This document shows positions 21,432 through 29,111 of a stretch of 29,111 nucleotides of DNA, in pieces. Both the position numbers and the translations under genes were made by a program. Below the pieces are notes generated by a model. It did no database searches. It was not told the origin of the DNA and saw only the letters and a program-made list of their open reading frames with translations. The stretch spans positions 1 to 29,111 of the forward strand of contig JBCCQN010000099.1 in assembly GCA_039024315.1 (NCBI GenBank). The letters run 5' to 3'. This stretch comes from JBCAWW01 sp039024315 (GTDB taxonomy: Bacteria; Bacteroidota; Bacteroidia; J057). Within the stretch, counting starts at the first letter, position 1; each line of letters opens with the position of its first letter.

Positions 21432-23379
21432 CAGCCTCTTATTAATCGCCCTAGCCTTCCCTTTTTTCGCCAACGCCCAAACCTATCTTGATGCCATCAC
21501 CCTCGACTCTGTAATCAGTGATAGTGCTGGTCAATTTGACCTGAGCAAAAGCCAAAATATCGCAGTAGTAGCGGAGCTACTCAGCACCTACCTACCGGCC
21601 AATACGATCCCTGAGGATGATGTATTACCCGCACCAGCCATTTTTGACATCATCGAAGATCCTACTGATCCTGGCTACAATCCTATCTTGGCCGACCTTA
21701 TCCCTGATGAACGTAGTGGTACTTCGAGCAGTGCGATGATCAGTGGCAAAAAAGCCGATATAGAAGGTCTAGGTGGCGGTGGCGGTCTAGGTGGACTGCC
21801 TATCACCAACTTAGTCGATGGTGTAGCTAAGTTTTTGGTTCAACGGACCAAACAAGAAATCAACCTGACGTTTTTTCGACACTTTTATGAGGCTTTAGAA
21901 AATCCTCGCTTTTTAGAGTTACGAACCCTTTATCCTCAGACTTATAAGGTCTTTCATACGATCGATCAAGATGTATATCGATACTCTTATTTTACAGAAG
22001 GGATGCAAGAGGCATTTCGTCAAGATTTAGAGACAATCCCCCTCAGTCTCAATCATCTTATTCATCATCCCAAATATGATACGCTATTTACCAAGCCTTA
22101 TCATCAATCACTCGCCTCTCTTGCGCTCACCACTTCACAAGAAATGGTTGCTGGATCTGATCCTAAGGCAATGATCCACAACATCGCTTATTCCGCCGAT
22201 TGGCAAACGGACTCATCTGTCTATAATCTTCGCTCTTCTTTCCAAGTATTGGATCTGCTCGCTAGCGGTATGCAAGACGGCCAACGTTGGCTCAAGCGAG
22301 AAAATTTGAGTGCGCTCTTGAGTACAGATAAACGTTATGCGCTCAAAATTTTTCTAGGCTTGCTTTATGCGGGAGCGGAAGGCATCAGCTTTCAGCTCAA
22401 AGGAGGGGAGAAAAAGATGTTGAGGGACGTATTAGTCGAAATTGACAATCAAGAAGATTCTACCTTATTTTTTCGCCGCTATGTGCGAAACTTTGGTGAA
22501 TATGCTGTGGATTTACAAGCTCAGGTGGACAAACTACGCGAAAGTCGTGCGCAAGGTATAGAAGTAACCGATGGCTACTATCGTTTTTCTACCGCCTTTT
22601 TAGGAGCTTTGACCGAAGGGGTGGCATTTAAAAATAATGCTCTCGGCCTGAGAGGTAGTTACGATCAGACCTTCTTAGAAGTAATTGGCCATGTCAACAA
22701 TTTGAATATTGATCTTAAGCTCAAAAACTACAATTCTGCGGTGGTCAATCTGGTGCAAGCCTTACAGACATCTCTCGTTGGGGTTGAGCTCAACCAAAAG
22801 CAGGACCTCATGCGTTACAGTAGCTTTATCGCCACCGTAGCCTCCGCTACTACCGCCGACGAAATCGCCTACGCGATTGAAGCCGTAGCCCTACCAGTAG
22901 GCAGTGCCTCCATCAAGAAATACTCGCAATGGAATATCTCTCTCAACGCCTATGTTGGCGGCTTCTACGGCATCGAATATCTCGAAGGCCTTCCTACCAA
23001 CAATGGACAAATCTATGGCATTTCAGCCCCAATCGGGATTGCGATCAGCAAAGGGCTCAATCCTTATAAAGATCATGGCTCATTGACCCTCTTTGCCTCA
23101 TTGGTGGACATTGGGGCGGTAACGGCCTTCCGCTTTCAAGATCCATTTACCGATCAATTGCCGGAGATCAAATTAGAAAATATCGTTGCGCCCGGCGGCT
23201 ATCTGATTTATGGCTTCCCCAAATGGCCGATTTCGATTGGTGCGGGTTACCAAAAGGGGCCACAATTGAGGATGGTTACAGATAGTCAAAACACTTTGAT
23301 CGAAGCCAATGGCTATCGTGTCTCAGCTTTCTTGGCGGTGGATATCCCGATATTTAATTTTTATACGAGTTCCTTGTAA
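21421..23379 (+). CDS. Large exported protein of unknown family, third gene of the subtilisin unit
   Basis: 652 residues. Signal peptide MLRNSLLLIALAFPFFANAQ with cleavage after NAQ. Residues ~20-115 are acidic and Pro-rich, followed by a glycine hinge (GLGGGGGLGG, 116-125). A long, mostly alpha-helical region follows (~126-500; for example LVDGVAKFLVQRTKQEINLT and FFRHFYEALENPRFLELRTL). The last ~140 residues are beta-rich (ISLNAYVGGFYGIEYLEG, APIGIAISKGLNPYK, YRVSAFLAVDIPIFNFY), suggesting an outer-membrane-associated C-terminal barrel or sheet. There is no T9SS sorting domain. I do not recognise the family. Translation is coupled to the protease gene by an 11-nt overlap. It is convergent with the FG-GAP gene, 11 bp between stops. 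Confidence 0.8.
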   Translation: MLRNSLLLIALAFPFFANAQTYLDAITLDSVISDSAGQFDLSKSQNIAVVAELLSTYLPANTIPEDDVLPAPAIFDIIEDPTDPGYNPILADLIPDERSGTSSSAMISGKKADIEGLGGGGGLGGLPITNLVDGVAKFLVQRTKQEINLTFFRHFYEALENPRFLELRTLYPQTYKVFHTIDQDVYRYSYFTEGMQEAFRQDLETIPLSLNHLIHHPKYDTLFTKPYHQSLASLALTTSQEMVAGSDPKAMIHNIAYSADWQTDSSVYNLRSSFQVLDLLASGMQDGQRWLKRENLSALLSTDKRYALKIFLGLLYAGAEGISFQLKGGEKKMLRDVLVEIDNQEDSTLFFRRYVRNFGEYAVDLQAQVDKLRESRAQGIEVTDGYYRFSTAFLGALTEGVAFKNNALGLRGSYDQTFLEVIGHVNNLNIDLKLKNYNSAVVNLVQALQTSLVGVELNQKQDLMRYSSFIATVASATTADEIAYAIEAVALPVGSASIKKYSQWNISLNAYVGGFYGIEYLEGLPTNNGQIYGISAPIGIAISKGLNPYKDHGSLTLFASLVDIGAVTAFRFQDPFTDQLPEIKLENIVAPGGYLIYGFPKWPISIGAGYQKGPQLRMVTDSQNTLIEANGYRVSAFLAVDIPIFNFYTSSL

Positions 23380-23390
23380 GCTGGTAAAAT

Positions 23391-25085
23391 TTAGGGATGC
23401 ACCAATTTGACAGTCTCCATTTGGTCCATGGCCTGCAGCCGAACGACATACACCCCAGGCCCTAAATCGGCCTCAAGATCCAGTTTGATACGGTTGATGC
23501 CTGCGGCTAATTCTTCATCCCTGATCTTGCGGATGATGGTCCCCTTCGCGTCTGCCAGACTGAGATGTACGCGTTCCACGGAGGGGAGCACAAAAAAAAT
23601 CTCTATCTGATCCACAAATGGATTAGGACTTACCCGCAAATTGAAGGTAGTGCTTGCTTGACTTTGGAGGCCAAGGCCTTCTATGATGATGATTTCCTGA
23701 TTGATAGCAGGGGCGGCAAATGATTGGCGATTGCCATCGGGCCAACGCACTTGAATGCTATCTAGGTTAGAGAGATTGCCTAGGCCAATATGCAAGGGAT
23801 GAGCGTTCTGCGCAGCATACCCACTTCCAGCCGCCAAATCCGTGGTCCAAGTACCATCACTACTTTTGAGACTGAGACTCGCTCCGACTGCATCACGATT
23901 ACTGCGGCTACCTACTAGTTTGACGCTAAGCCAGTTCTTGGCATCCGCATTTTGGTTGTGGAAGAGGCGAACGCCTTCTTCGCTAGTATTGGCCAAGGCG
24001 AGGTCCAGCAGCCCATCTCCGTCGATATCCGCTTTGGCAGAGGCATAACCCGCGCCTGAGGAACTGATTGGTTCCTCTATCGCCACTTTTTCGAATTGTA
24101 GATTGCCTAGGTTGCGGTACAATACGTTGGGGAAAGGAGAGAAATCACTGTCGTTGACCGCATAGATATCGAGCCAGCCATCATTGTCAAAATCCAAAAA
24201 GGTGGTACCCCAGCCCATGCCTCGATCCGAAATTTTGGCTAGGCCAGTGATGTTCTGGAAGGTGCCGTCCTGTTGATTGAGGAGGAGGATATTATCCGAA
24301 AGATTGGTGATGTAGAGATCAAGCCAACCGTCATTATTGACATCGCCGGCATCCACACCCATGCCAAAACCGGCATAATTGGTGCCTGAGGCTACGGACA
24401 CATCCCTGAAGTGACCGCTGCCATCATTTTGTAGGAGGATGTTGGGTTGTTTGTTGTCGTGAGTGAGGTAGAGATCTTGATCGCCATCACGGTCGTAATC
24501 CAAAAATATCGCCCCGAGATTGAGTTGATCATCCTGAGTACCCGAAGATTCGGTAATGTCTTGAAAGCGCAGATTGCCGAGATTACGGTAGAGACGATTG
24601 GGACCGAGGAGATTGGCCACATAGATATCCAGCAAGCCGTCCTGATCAATATCCGCTAATAAAACAGCCCGCGATTGTCCTTGGTCTCCCACTCTTGCGC
24701 TAGTGGTAATGTCTAGAAATTCACCATCCACATTTTCAAACAGACGATTGGCTGCTCCTTCATTGCCGAGGTAGAGGTCGAGATCGCCATCATTATCCAA
24801 GTCGCCCCAAACCGCGGTGGTGGTTTTGCCCGCAAAGTCCAAGCCTACTTTATCCGCGACCTCTTTGAAGCGTAAATCACCTTGGTTTTGGTAGAGTAAA
24901 TTGGGGGCGCCATGACGCGAAACGTATAAATCAGCATCTCCATCCGCATCATAGTCTCCCCAGGCGAGGCCAAAGCAACGACCCTTGGCCTGATTGAGAC
25001 CTGCATTGACGGTGATGTCGGCAAAGTTTTGAGCATTGAGGCTGAGCGTTCTCCAGAGGAGTAGGAAAAACACAAGGAATCGCAT
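23391..25085 (-). CDS. CRTAC1-like FG-GAP/ASPIC-UnbV secreted protein with T9SS type A tail
   Basis: 564 residues from the ATG at 25085; an in-frame TTG two codons upstream is rejected. Signal peptide MRFLVFFLLLWRTLSLNA. Seven FG-GAP/VCBS repeats carry calcium-binding DxDxDGxxD loops: DYDADGDAD, DLDNDGDLD, DIDQDGLLD, DYDRDGDQD, DVNNDGWLD, DFDNDGWLD and DIDGDGLLD. That is enough for a seven-bladed beta-propeller. An ASPIC/UnbV domain follows (NWLSVKLVGSRSNRDAVGAS through IQVRWPDGNRQSFAAP), then a type A sorting domain (LRVSPNPFVDQIEIFF, GVYVVRLQAMDQMETVKLVH). It is predicted to be extracellular or cell-surface, probably adhesive. It lies downstream of the PKD gene on the same strand. Confidence 0.93.
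   Translation of the reverse strand: MRFLVFFLLLWRTLSLNAQNFADITVNAGLNQAKGRCFGLAWGDYDADGDADLYVSRHGAPNLLYQNQGDLRFKEVADKVGLDFAGKTTTAVWGDLDNDGDLDLYLGNEGAANRLFENVDGEFLDITTSARVGDQGQSRAVLLADIDQDGLLDIYVANLLGPNRLYRNLGNLRFQDITESSGTQDDQLNLGAIFLDYDRDGDQDLYLTHDNKQPNILLQNDGSGHFRDVSVASGTNYAGFGMGVDAGDVNNDGWLDLYITNLSDNILLLNQQDGTFQNITGLAKISDRGMGWGTTFLDFDNDGWLDIYAVNDSDFSPFPNVLYRNLGNLQFEKVAIEEPISSSGAGYASAKADIDGDGLLDLALANTSEEGVRLFHNQNADAKNWLSVKLVGSRSNRDAVGASLSLKSSDGTWTTDLAAGSGYAAQNAHPLHIGLGNLSNLDSIQVRWPDGNRQSFAAPAINQEIIIIEGLGLQSQASTTFNLRVSPNPFVDQIEIFFVLPSVERVHLSLADAKGTIIRKIRDEELAAGINRIKLDLEADLGPGVYVVRLQAMDQMETVKLVHP
23802..23817 (-). repeat. GC-rich short repeat within the ASPIC domain
   Basis: Read on minus, TGCTGCGCAGAACGCT, encoding the AAQNA of SGYAAQNAHPLHIGLG. 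The family normally has a Gln here (SGYLSQ..), so at this site the repeat coincides with a conserved motif. Confidence 0.5.
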
Positions 25086-25143
25086 GTACAAAAATAAGGA
25101 AAATTCTATATCCCTGCTTTGCTCAGCTAGGTCCTAAATGCGG

Positions 25144-25171
25144 GAAAGGCCAGTAAGCGTACTGACCTTTC
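25144..25171 (-). terminator. Hairpin after the PKD gene
   Basis: GAAAGGTCAGTA/TACTGGCCTTTC (minus strand) gives a 12-bp stem with one G-U pair and a 4-nt loop, 25 bp past the PKD stop. No strong U-tract follows, so it may be leaky and allow readthrough into the FG-GAP gene. Confidence 0.55.
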
Positions 25172-25196
25172 ACCTTTTATAGACGTGACGTTTCTC

Positions 25197-28100
25197 CTAA
25201 CGAATAAGGGTAACCGTGCCCTGTAAGCGGAATGGCTGACCCGTATTAAACACTCCTTCGGCCACCCAGACATAGACGCCTTCTTGCGCCGGTACGCCTT
25301 CGTGGGTGCCATCCCAAGCATCGTCGAGATTGCGGCCTTCAAATAATTGTAGCCCCCAACGATTGTAGATGCGGAGTTGGTAAGTATCTACATATTGACC
25401 CTGTAGATAAAAGGTTTCATTGGTGCCATCGAGATTGGGACTAAAGGCACTTGGCGCAAAAATCCTGGGTCTGACAGCGATACAAGTGGTATTAGATACG
25501 CTTCGCGCAACGTTACCCCCGCGCTCAAAAGCGAGCACTCGATAACAATATTCTCCTTGATCCAAGAACACATCCGGATCAATAAATTCGGTAACATCTC
25601 CAGCCACAATCTGACGAATCACCCATTGCTGACTGGCCTCATCGAAGAGCTGGATTTCGTAATAATCCACACCATCGGCCCAAAGTTGATAAGGCGTCCA
25701 GCGAAGCTGATTATCCGACCCTAGCGTATCAATTTGCAGATAGATACTGGTCCCGATATTGGTATATGGTGAAGTAAAGCCACAGCTATCGCGTGCAAAG
25801 AGACGATACCAATAAGAACGCTCTTTGACTTGTACTGCTGTATCAATGTAGCTAGTTACACTCACATCAAAGGTCTGGATTGCCGCCCAATTTTGACCTT
25901 GATCGCTGCTTTTTTCGAGGAAAATACCTTCGAGATCACTCACTACAAATCCTTTCCAATCGATCTGCACGTAGCGGTCTTGTTCGACCGTAACCCGGAC
26001 GAGATCATTGCTTTCGGTGATGCCTGACTTCTGATTGATTGCTGCGGTTGTATCACTCCAGCTCACCTGCAAGGGCTCAAAACCTACGGCCGCAATGCGA
26101 TAAGTATAGCTGTTGAAGCAATTGGTAGCAGTATCGATATAATTGGTGCGGAAACCCGGTACTGCGTCCAAATAAACTGCCTGATTAGGATCATAATTAT
26201 CGACGCGATAAATCTCATATGCGTCCACATCCCAACCGACATAAGGATTCCAGCTCACGGCAATTTGATCCGGTAATGGATTGGCCGTGGCTTCTATCGT
26301 ACAGTGCGTATCTGCCAGATTGAAGACCGACTCTGAGCCACAATAATTGACCGTAGTAACGCGATAGCAATAGGAGTCCTCGCGCGTATCAAGGCCACCG
26401 ATCATGAAGCCGAGATCGTAGTAAATGGTATCAGCCGCCGTCGGCGAACGATAAATCTCCTGCCAATTGCCAGAACCCGAAGGCGTTTCGCGGTAGAGTA
26501 CGTATTCTGCAAACTCATCGCTATTATCCGCCGCCCAAACGATGCGAACTTCATTGTCGCTTTCCACACTCACAAGATGAACGTTCGGCGAAGCCGGCAA
26601 ATCCACCCCAAACACCTGCACTAAGTCAGGCTTGCTGATCGTATCGGCACAACCCAAGGAATCGGTGATGATCAACTGCACATCATAAGAGCCGGTATCG
26701 GTATAGGTGTGCACAATCGGGATACCCAAGCCAGAGTTGCCGTCGCCAAAGTTCCAAGCATAGCTCGCGATACCAAATGGACTAGTCGCCGCGGCGCTAA
26801 AGGTCGCATCCAATGGTGGGCAATCTTGAATATAGTTGACGGTGAAATCACCGCTCGGCTGTTGTAGATTGATATAATTGGGGCGCGTCAAAGAGTCCTG
26901 ACAGCCATTGCCATCGGTGATGGTAAGTTTGACCGTGTAGGAACCAGTATTGGCGTAGGTGTGGACCGGATTCTGCAGCGCAGAACTATTGCCATCCCCA
27001 AAATCCCAAGCCCAGTCTACCGGATTGGGCGCTGAAAGATCCGTAAAGAGCAGCACGGCTGGCGCACAACCCACGGTATCGCTGACACTAAAGCTAGCAG
27101 TCGGGAGATCAAAGATTTCTATGTCCTGAGTAGTGGAGTCAACGCAGCCATTGTTATCTGTCAGGCGTAGCCGAACGCTAAAGACGCCAGTTTGGGTGAA
27201 GACATGATTCGGATTGACGGCAAAAGAAGTCGTACCATCGCCAAAGTCCCACTCCCAGTTTTGGATACCGACATTGCTCGAAGAGTTATCAAAGAAATTA
27301 ACCGCCAAAGGCAGACAGCCAACGCTATCAGAAGGCGTAAAATCAGGGGTGGGTGGACTGAAGATCGTAATCGTATCCACTTTGGTCTCTGTATCCTCAC
27401 AGCCCAGCAGATTGGTAACTGTCAAGCTTACAGTGAATAAACCAGGGGTGGTGTAAGTATGAGTAGGTTGAGTGAGATTGGAGGTGTTGCCATCGCCAAA
27501 ATCCCAAAACCAAGCCGTAAGGGTGGTATCAGCTGTCGATAGATCGCCAAAGCTGACCGTCAGGCCGGGGCAATCTGCATTTTGATCGAGAGAGAAGTCA
27601 GCCGTAGGCTGGGTGACCGTGATATAGTCAGGTCTTAAGAGCGTATCGATACAGCCGTTTTCATCAAAAGCGACGAGGCTCACGCTATAAGTACCGACTG
27701 CATTATAGCTGTGCTGTGGGTTTTGTTGGTTGGAAGTGTTGCCATCGCCAAAGTCCCAAAACCAGTTAACGATATTACTACTGCCCAGCGAGATGTCTTG
27801 GAAGTTGACCGTATCGCTGAGACAGAGAATTTGATTAGAAGAAAGGAAGTTGGCCTGCGGTGGACCAAATACCTCCACGGTATCCACAAAGCTCGCTTCA
27901 CAGCCCAAGGCATCGATCACACTCAGGCTGACTGGATAGATACCGGGATTGTTAAAGGTGTAGCTGTTGTTCGGGAAAGTTGAGCTATCTCCGGTGCCGA
28001 AGTCATAAGTCCAGCTAGTAATGATACCATTGGCGGAGGTAGAAGCATTTTGAAACTGCGCCAAGAAAGGGCTACAGCCTGCGCTATCTGGAAGAATATA

Positions 28101-29111
28101 GTTAGCCTCTGGTAGCGGTAAAACCTCTATCGTATCGGTCCGAATGATGGTCGCTGTACAGCCAAACAAGTCCGTAATCGTAAGACTTACGTCATAAAAG
28201 CCCGTGTCCGCATAAACATGCGTAGGATTGGGGCCAGAGCCGCCAGTGCCATCGCCAAAGTCCCAGATCCAACTCAGGATGCTAGTATCTGCTACCGAGA
28301 GATCATTAAAGCTAAAACTAAAGCCGGGACAAGCCGCTGCGCTATTGATCCCAAAGTCAGCCAATGGAGCAGTGAGATTGATATGCTGGAATTTGGTCAA
28401 GCTATCGGTACAACCATTGTTGTCAACTACCACTAGCTGGACGTCATAATTACCATTGTTGAGATAGGTATGGATAGGGCTTTGCTGCGTAGAGCTATTA
28501 CCATCGCCAAAGTCCCAAGCCCAGCTCGCAATGCTCGCGCTGCCCGTGCTCAGATCGACAAAAGATACCGTATTACTCGCACTACCGCTGGTATCTCTGT
28601 CGGCAAATTCTACGCTAGGTCCATCATTGACTACTAGGGTATAAGTGGCACTGTCCACACAACCTTGAGCATCCGTTACGGTCAGGCTGATCGGATAAAT
28701 GCCGGCGGTATTGTATGCCTGAGTACTGGTCGGGAAAATAGAGGTATTACCATTACCAAAGTCCCAATCCCAAGCGGTGATGTTGAGGGCGCTGGTAGAA
28801 CTATCGGCAAAAGAAACTACAAATGGTAAGCAGCCAATTGTATCTGAAAGATGGATCTGAGCGTTCGGCGCAGGCAGAATGGTAATAGCCGCACTTTGTA
28901 CTTCGGTATCTTCGCAGCCTACGGCATCAGTAATGGTGAGGCTAATATTGTAGGTGCCTGGCGTGCTGTAAAAGTGATTAGGGTTGGCGCCAGTAGCAGT
29001 CGTGCCATCGCCAAAGTCCCATGCCCAATTTGTGATGGTCGTATCTCCCGTAGAGGCATCAAAAAAGTCTACTTGAGCCCCGGGACAACTATTGATGGTA
29101 GAAAGACTAAA
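25197..29111 (-). CDS. Giant multi-PKD surface protein with CHU_C (T9SS type B) tail, 5'-truncated
   Basis: At least 1304 residues; the frame is open to the window edge, so the true start and signal peptide lie beyond 29111. An internal GTG near 28658 is not a real start, since homologous PKD units continue upstream of it. Ten PKD domains are visible, each with a WxWDFGDG-type core (variants DFGTGD, NFGDG, DFGNG), an HxY strand and a GxYxVxLxxxD strand, mostly with a conserved Cys pair. About four FN3-like domains follow (for example ISVSWNPYVGWDVDAYEIYR-type segments with EYCYRV strands). The C-terminal ~85 residues are the gliding-motility-associated type B sorting domain: FAPSAFSPNLDGTNETFYLQ, then LRIYNRWGLQLFEG and DAWDGTHEG. 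Predicted to be exported by T9SS to the cell surface, with a role in adhesion or carbohydrate binding. Confidence 0.95.
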   Translation of the reverse strand, partial: FSLSTINSCPGAQVDFFDASTGDTTITNWAWDFGDGTTATGANPNHFYSTPGTYNISLTITDAVGCEDTEVQSAAITILPAPNAQIHLSDTIGCLPFVVSFADSSTSALNITAWDWDFGNGNTSIFPTSTQAYNTAGIYPISLTVTDAQGCVDSATYTLVVNDGPSVEFADRDTSGSASNTVSFVDLSTGSASIASWAWDFGDGNSSTQQSPIHTYLNNGNYDVQLVVVDNNGCTDSLTKFQHINLTAPLADFGINSAAACPGFSFSFNDLSVADTSILSWIWDFGDGTGGSGPNPTHVYADTGFYDVSLTITDLFGCTATIIRTDTIEVLPLPEANYILPDSAGCSPFLAQFQNASTSANGIITSWTYDFGTGDSSTFPNNSYTFNNPGIYPVSLSVIDALGCEASFVDTVEVFGPPQANFLSSNQILCLSDTVNFQDISLGSSNIVNWFWDFGDGNTSNQQNPQHSYNAVGTYSVSLVAFDENGCIDTLLRPDYITVTQPTADFSLDQNADCPGLTVSFGDLSTADTTLTAWFWDFGDGNTSNLTQPTHTYTTPGLFTVSLTVTNLLGCEDTETKVDTITIFSPPTPDFTPSDSVGCLPLAVNFFDNSSSNVGIQNWEWDFGDGTTSFAVNPNHVFTQTGVFSVRLRLTDNNGCVDSTTQDIEIFDLPTASFSVSDTVGCAPAVLLFTDLSAPNPVDWAWDFGDGNSSALQNPVHTYANTGSYTVKLTITDGNGCQDSLTRPNYINLQQPSGDFTVNYIQDCPPLDATFSAAATSPFGIASYAWNFGDGNSGLGIPIVHTYTDTGSYDVQLIITDSLGCADTISKPDLVQVFGVDLPASPNVHLVSVESDNEVRIVWAADNSDEFAEYVLYRETPSGSGNWQEIYRSPTAADTIYYDLGFMIGGLDTREDSYCYRVTTVNYCGSESVFNLADTHCTIEATANPLPDQIAVSWNPYVGWDVDAYEIYRVDNYDPNQAVYLDAVPGFRTNYIDTATNCFNSYTYRIAAVGFEPLQVSWSDTTAAINQKSGITESNDLVRVTVEQDRYVQIDWKGFVVSDLEGIFLEKSSDQGQNWAAIQTFDVSVTSYIDTAVQVKERSYWYRLFARDSCGFTSPYTNIGTSIYLQIDTLGSDNQLRWTPYQLWADGVDYYEIQLFDEASQQWVIRQIVAGDVTEFIDPDVFLDQGEYCYRVLAFERGGNVARSVSNTTCIAVRPRIFAPSAFSPNLDGTNETFYLQGQYVDTYQLRIYNRWGLQLFEGRNLDDAWDGTHEGVPAQEGVYVWVAEGVFNTGQPFRLQGTVTLIR
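26581..26597 (-). repeat. GC-rich short repeat inside the PKD gene
   Basis: Read on minus, CCGGCTTCGCCGAACGT, encoding PASPNV at the junction between the last PKD and first FN3-like domain. Fourteen nt are shared with the copy at 5116. Related segments in the same gene are at 28860-28874 (CCTGCGCCGAACGCT on minus) and 25498-25514 (ACGCTTCGCGCAACGTT on plus). Confidence 0.5.

Noticed and set aside
23802..23817. AAQNA in the ASPIC domain as proof of repeat insertion
   Set aside because: A Gln at this place is normal for the ASPIC family, so this copy may be partly coincidental. It is kept in the repeat list with low weight only.
25197..28658. Start of the PKD protein at 28658
   Set aside because: The codon is an internal GTG. 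Two more complete PKD units are readable in the same frame up to the window edge.
27161..29011. Regularly spaced repeated DNA (CCATCGCCAAAGTCCCA-like) about every 250 bp, CRISPR-like at first sight
   Set aside because: It encodes the DFGDG core of successive PKD domains on the minus strand. The spacing is far too long and the units are coding.
1..29111. tRNA, rRNA, CRISPR array, integrase, transposase or plasmid functions
   Set aside because: None was recognised on either strand. Apart from the small repeats the window looks like ordinary chromosome.

Overview
The window reads as chromosomal DNA of a Bacteroidota bacterium, most plausibly of the Saprospiria (Saprospira/Lewinella/Haliscomenobacter-like). 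The evidence is three secreted proteins with type IX secretion (T9SS) C-terminal domains, a TonB-dependent receptor with a carboxypeptidase-regulatory-like N-domain, families largely restricted to Bacteroidota (DUF2480, DUF6089-type outer-membrane protein, long-form IspH), and Bacteroidota-type promoters (TAnnTTTG). The genus cannot be fixed from sequence alone.

Layout. 1-3339 (minus strand): etfB, etfA, a bifunctional-nuclease/UVR protein and a 3'-truncated HMG-CoA lyase. This is a probable acyl-CoA/leucine catabolism block, with a small TPR gene diverging from it. 3783-8669 (mostly minus): a translationally coupled glycosyltransferase/alpha-beta hydrolase pair, an SPFH-SHOCT protein, a DUF2480 protein and an outer-membrane protein. 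8824-12030 (plus): Hsp20, a DUF4340 protein and IspH. 12039-16528 (minus): a TonB-dependent receptor followed by a T9SS-exported esterase-fold protein that lacks the usual catalytic serine. 16676-19441: an outer-membrane barrel protein, an FAD amine oxidase and an FMN reductase-like protein. 19652-23379 (plus): a compact three-gene unit of an unknown cytoplasmic protein, an SH3-like/subtilisin protease without signal peptide, and a large exported protein of unknown family. 23391-29111 (minus): a seven-repeat FG-GAP/ASPIC protein and a giant PKD/FN3-like adhesin-type protein with a CHU_C (T9SS type B) tail, whose 5' end lies outside the window.

Beyond genes, the window holds two families of small dispersed repeats. 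One is an AT-rich, imperfectly palindromic element of about 100-150 bp, with four intergenic copies between 10.4 and 19.6 kb. One of these copies appears to have been interrupted by a 16-bp palindrome flanked by a 5-bp direct repeat. The other is a short GC-rich motif (core CTGCKCMGAACGCT and relatives, written on one strand). It occurs in gaps, forms the arms of a composite hairpin at 7.74-7.86 kb, and is also embedded in frame inside several coding genes.

The best candidates for undescribed biology are the three-gene subtilisin unit (19652-23379) and the two repeat families. The PKD protein also shows an a-b-c three-domain higher-order repeat. All functional calls rest on reading of motifs; no database search was run.
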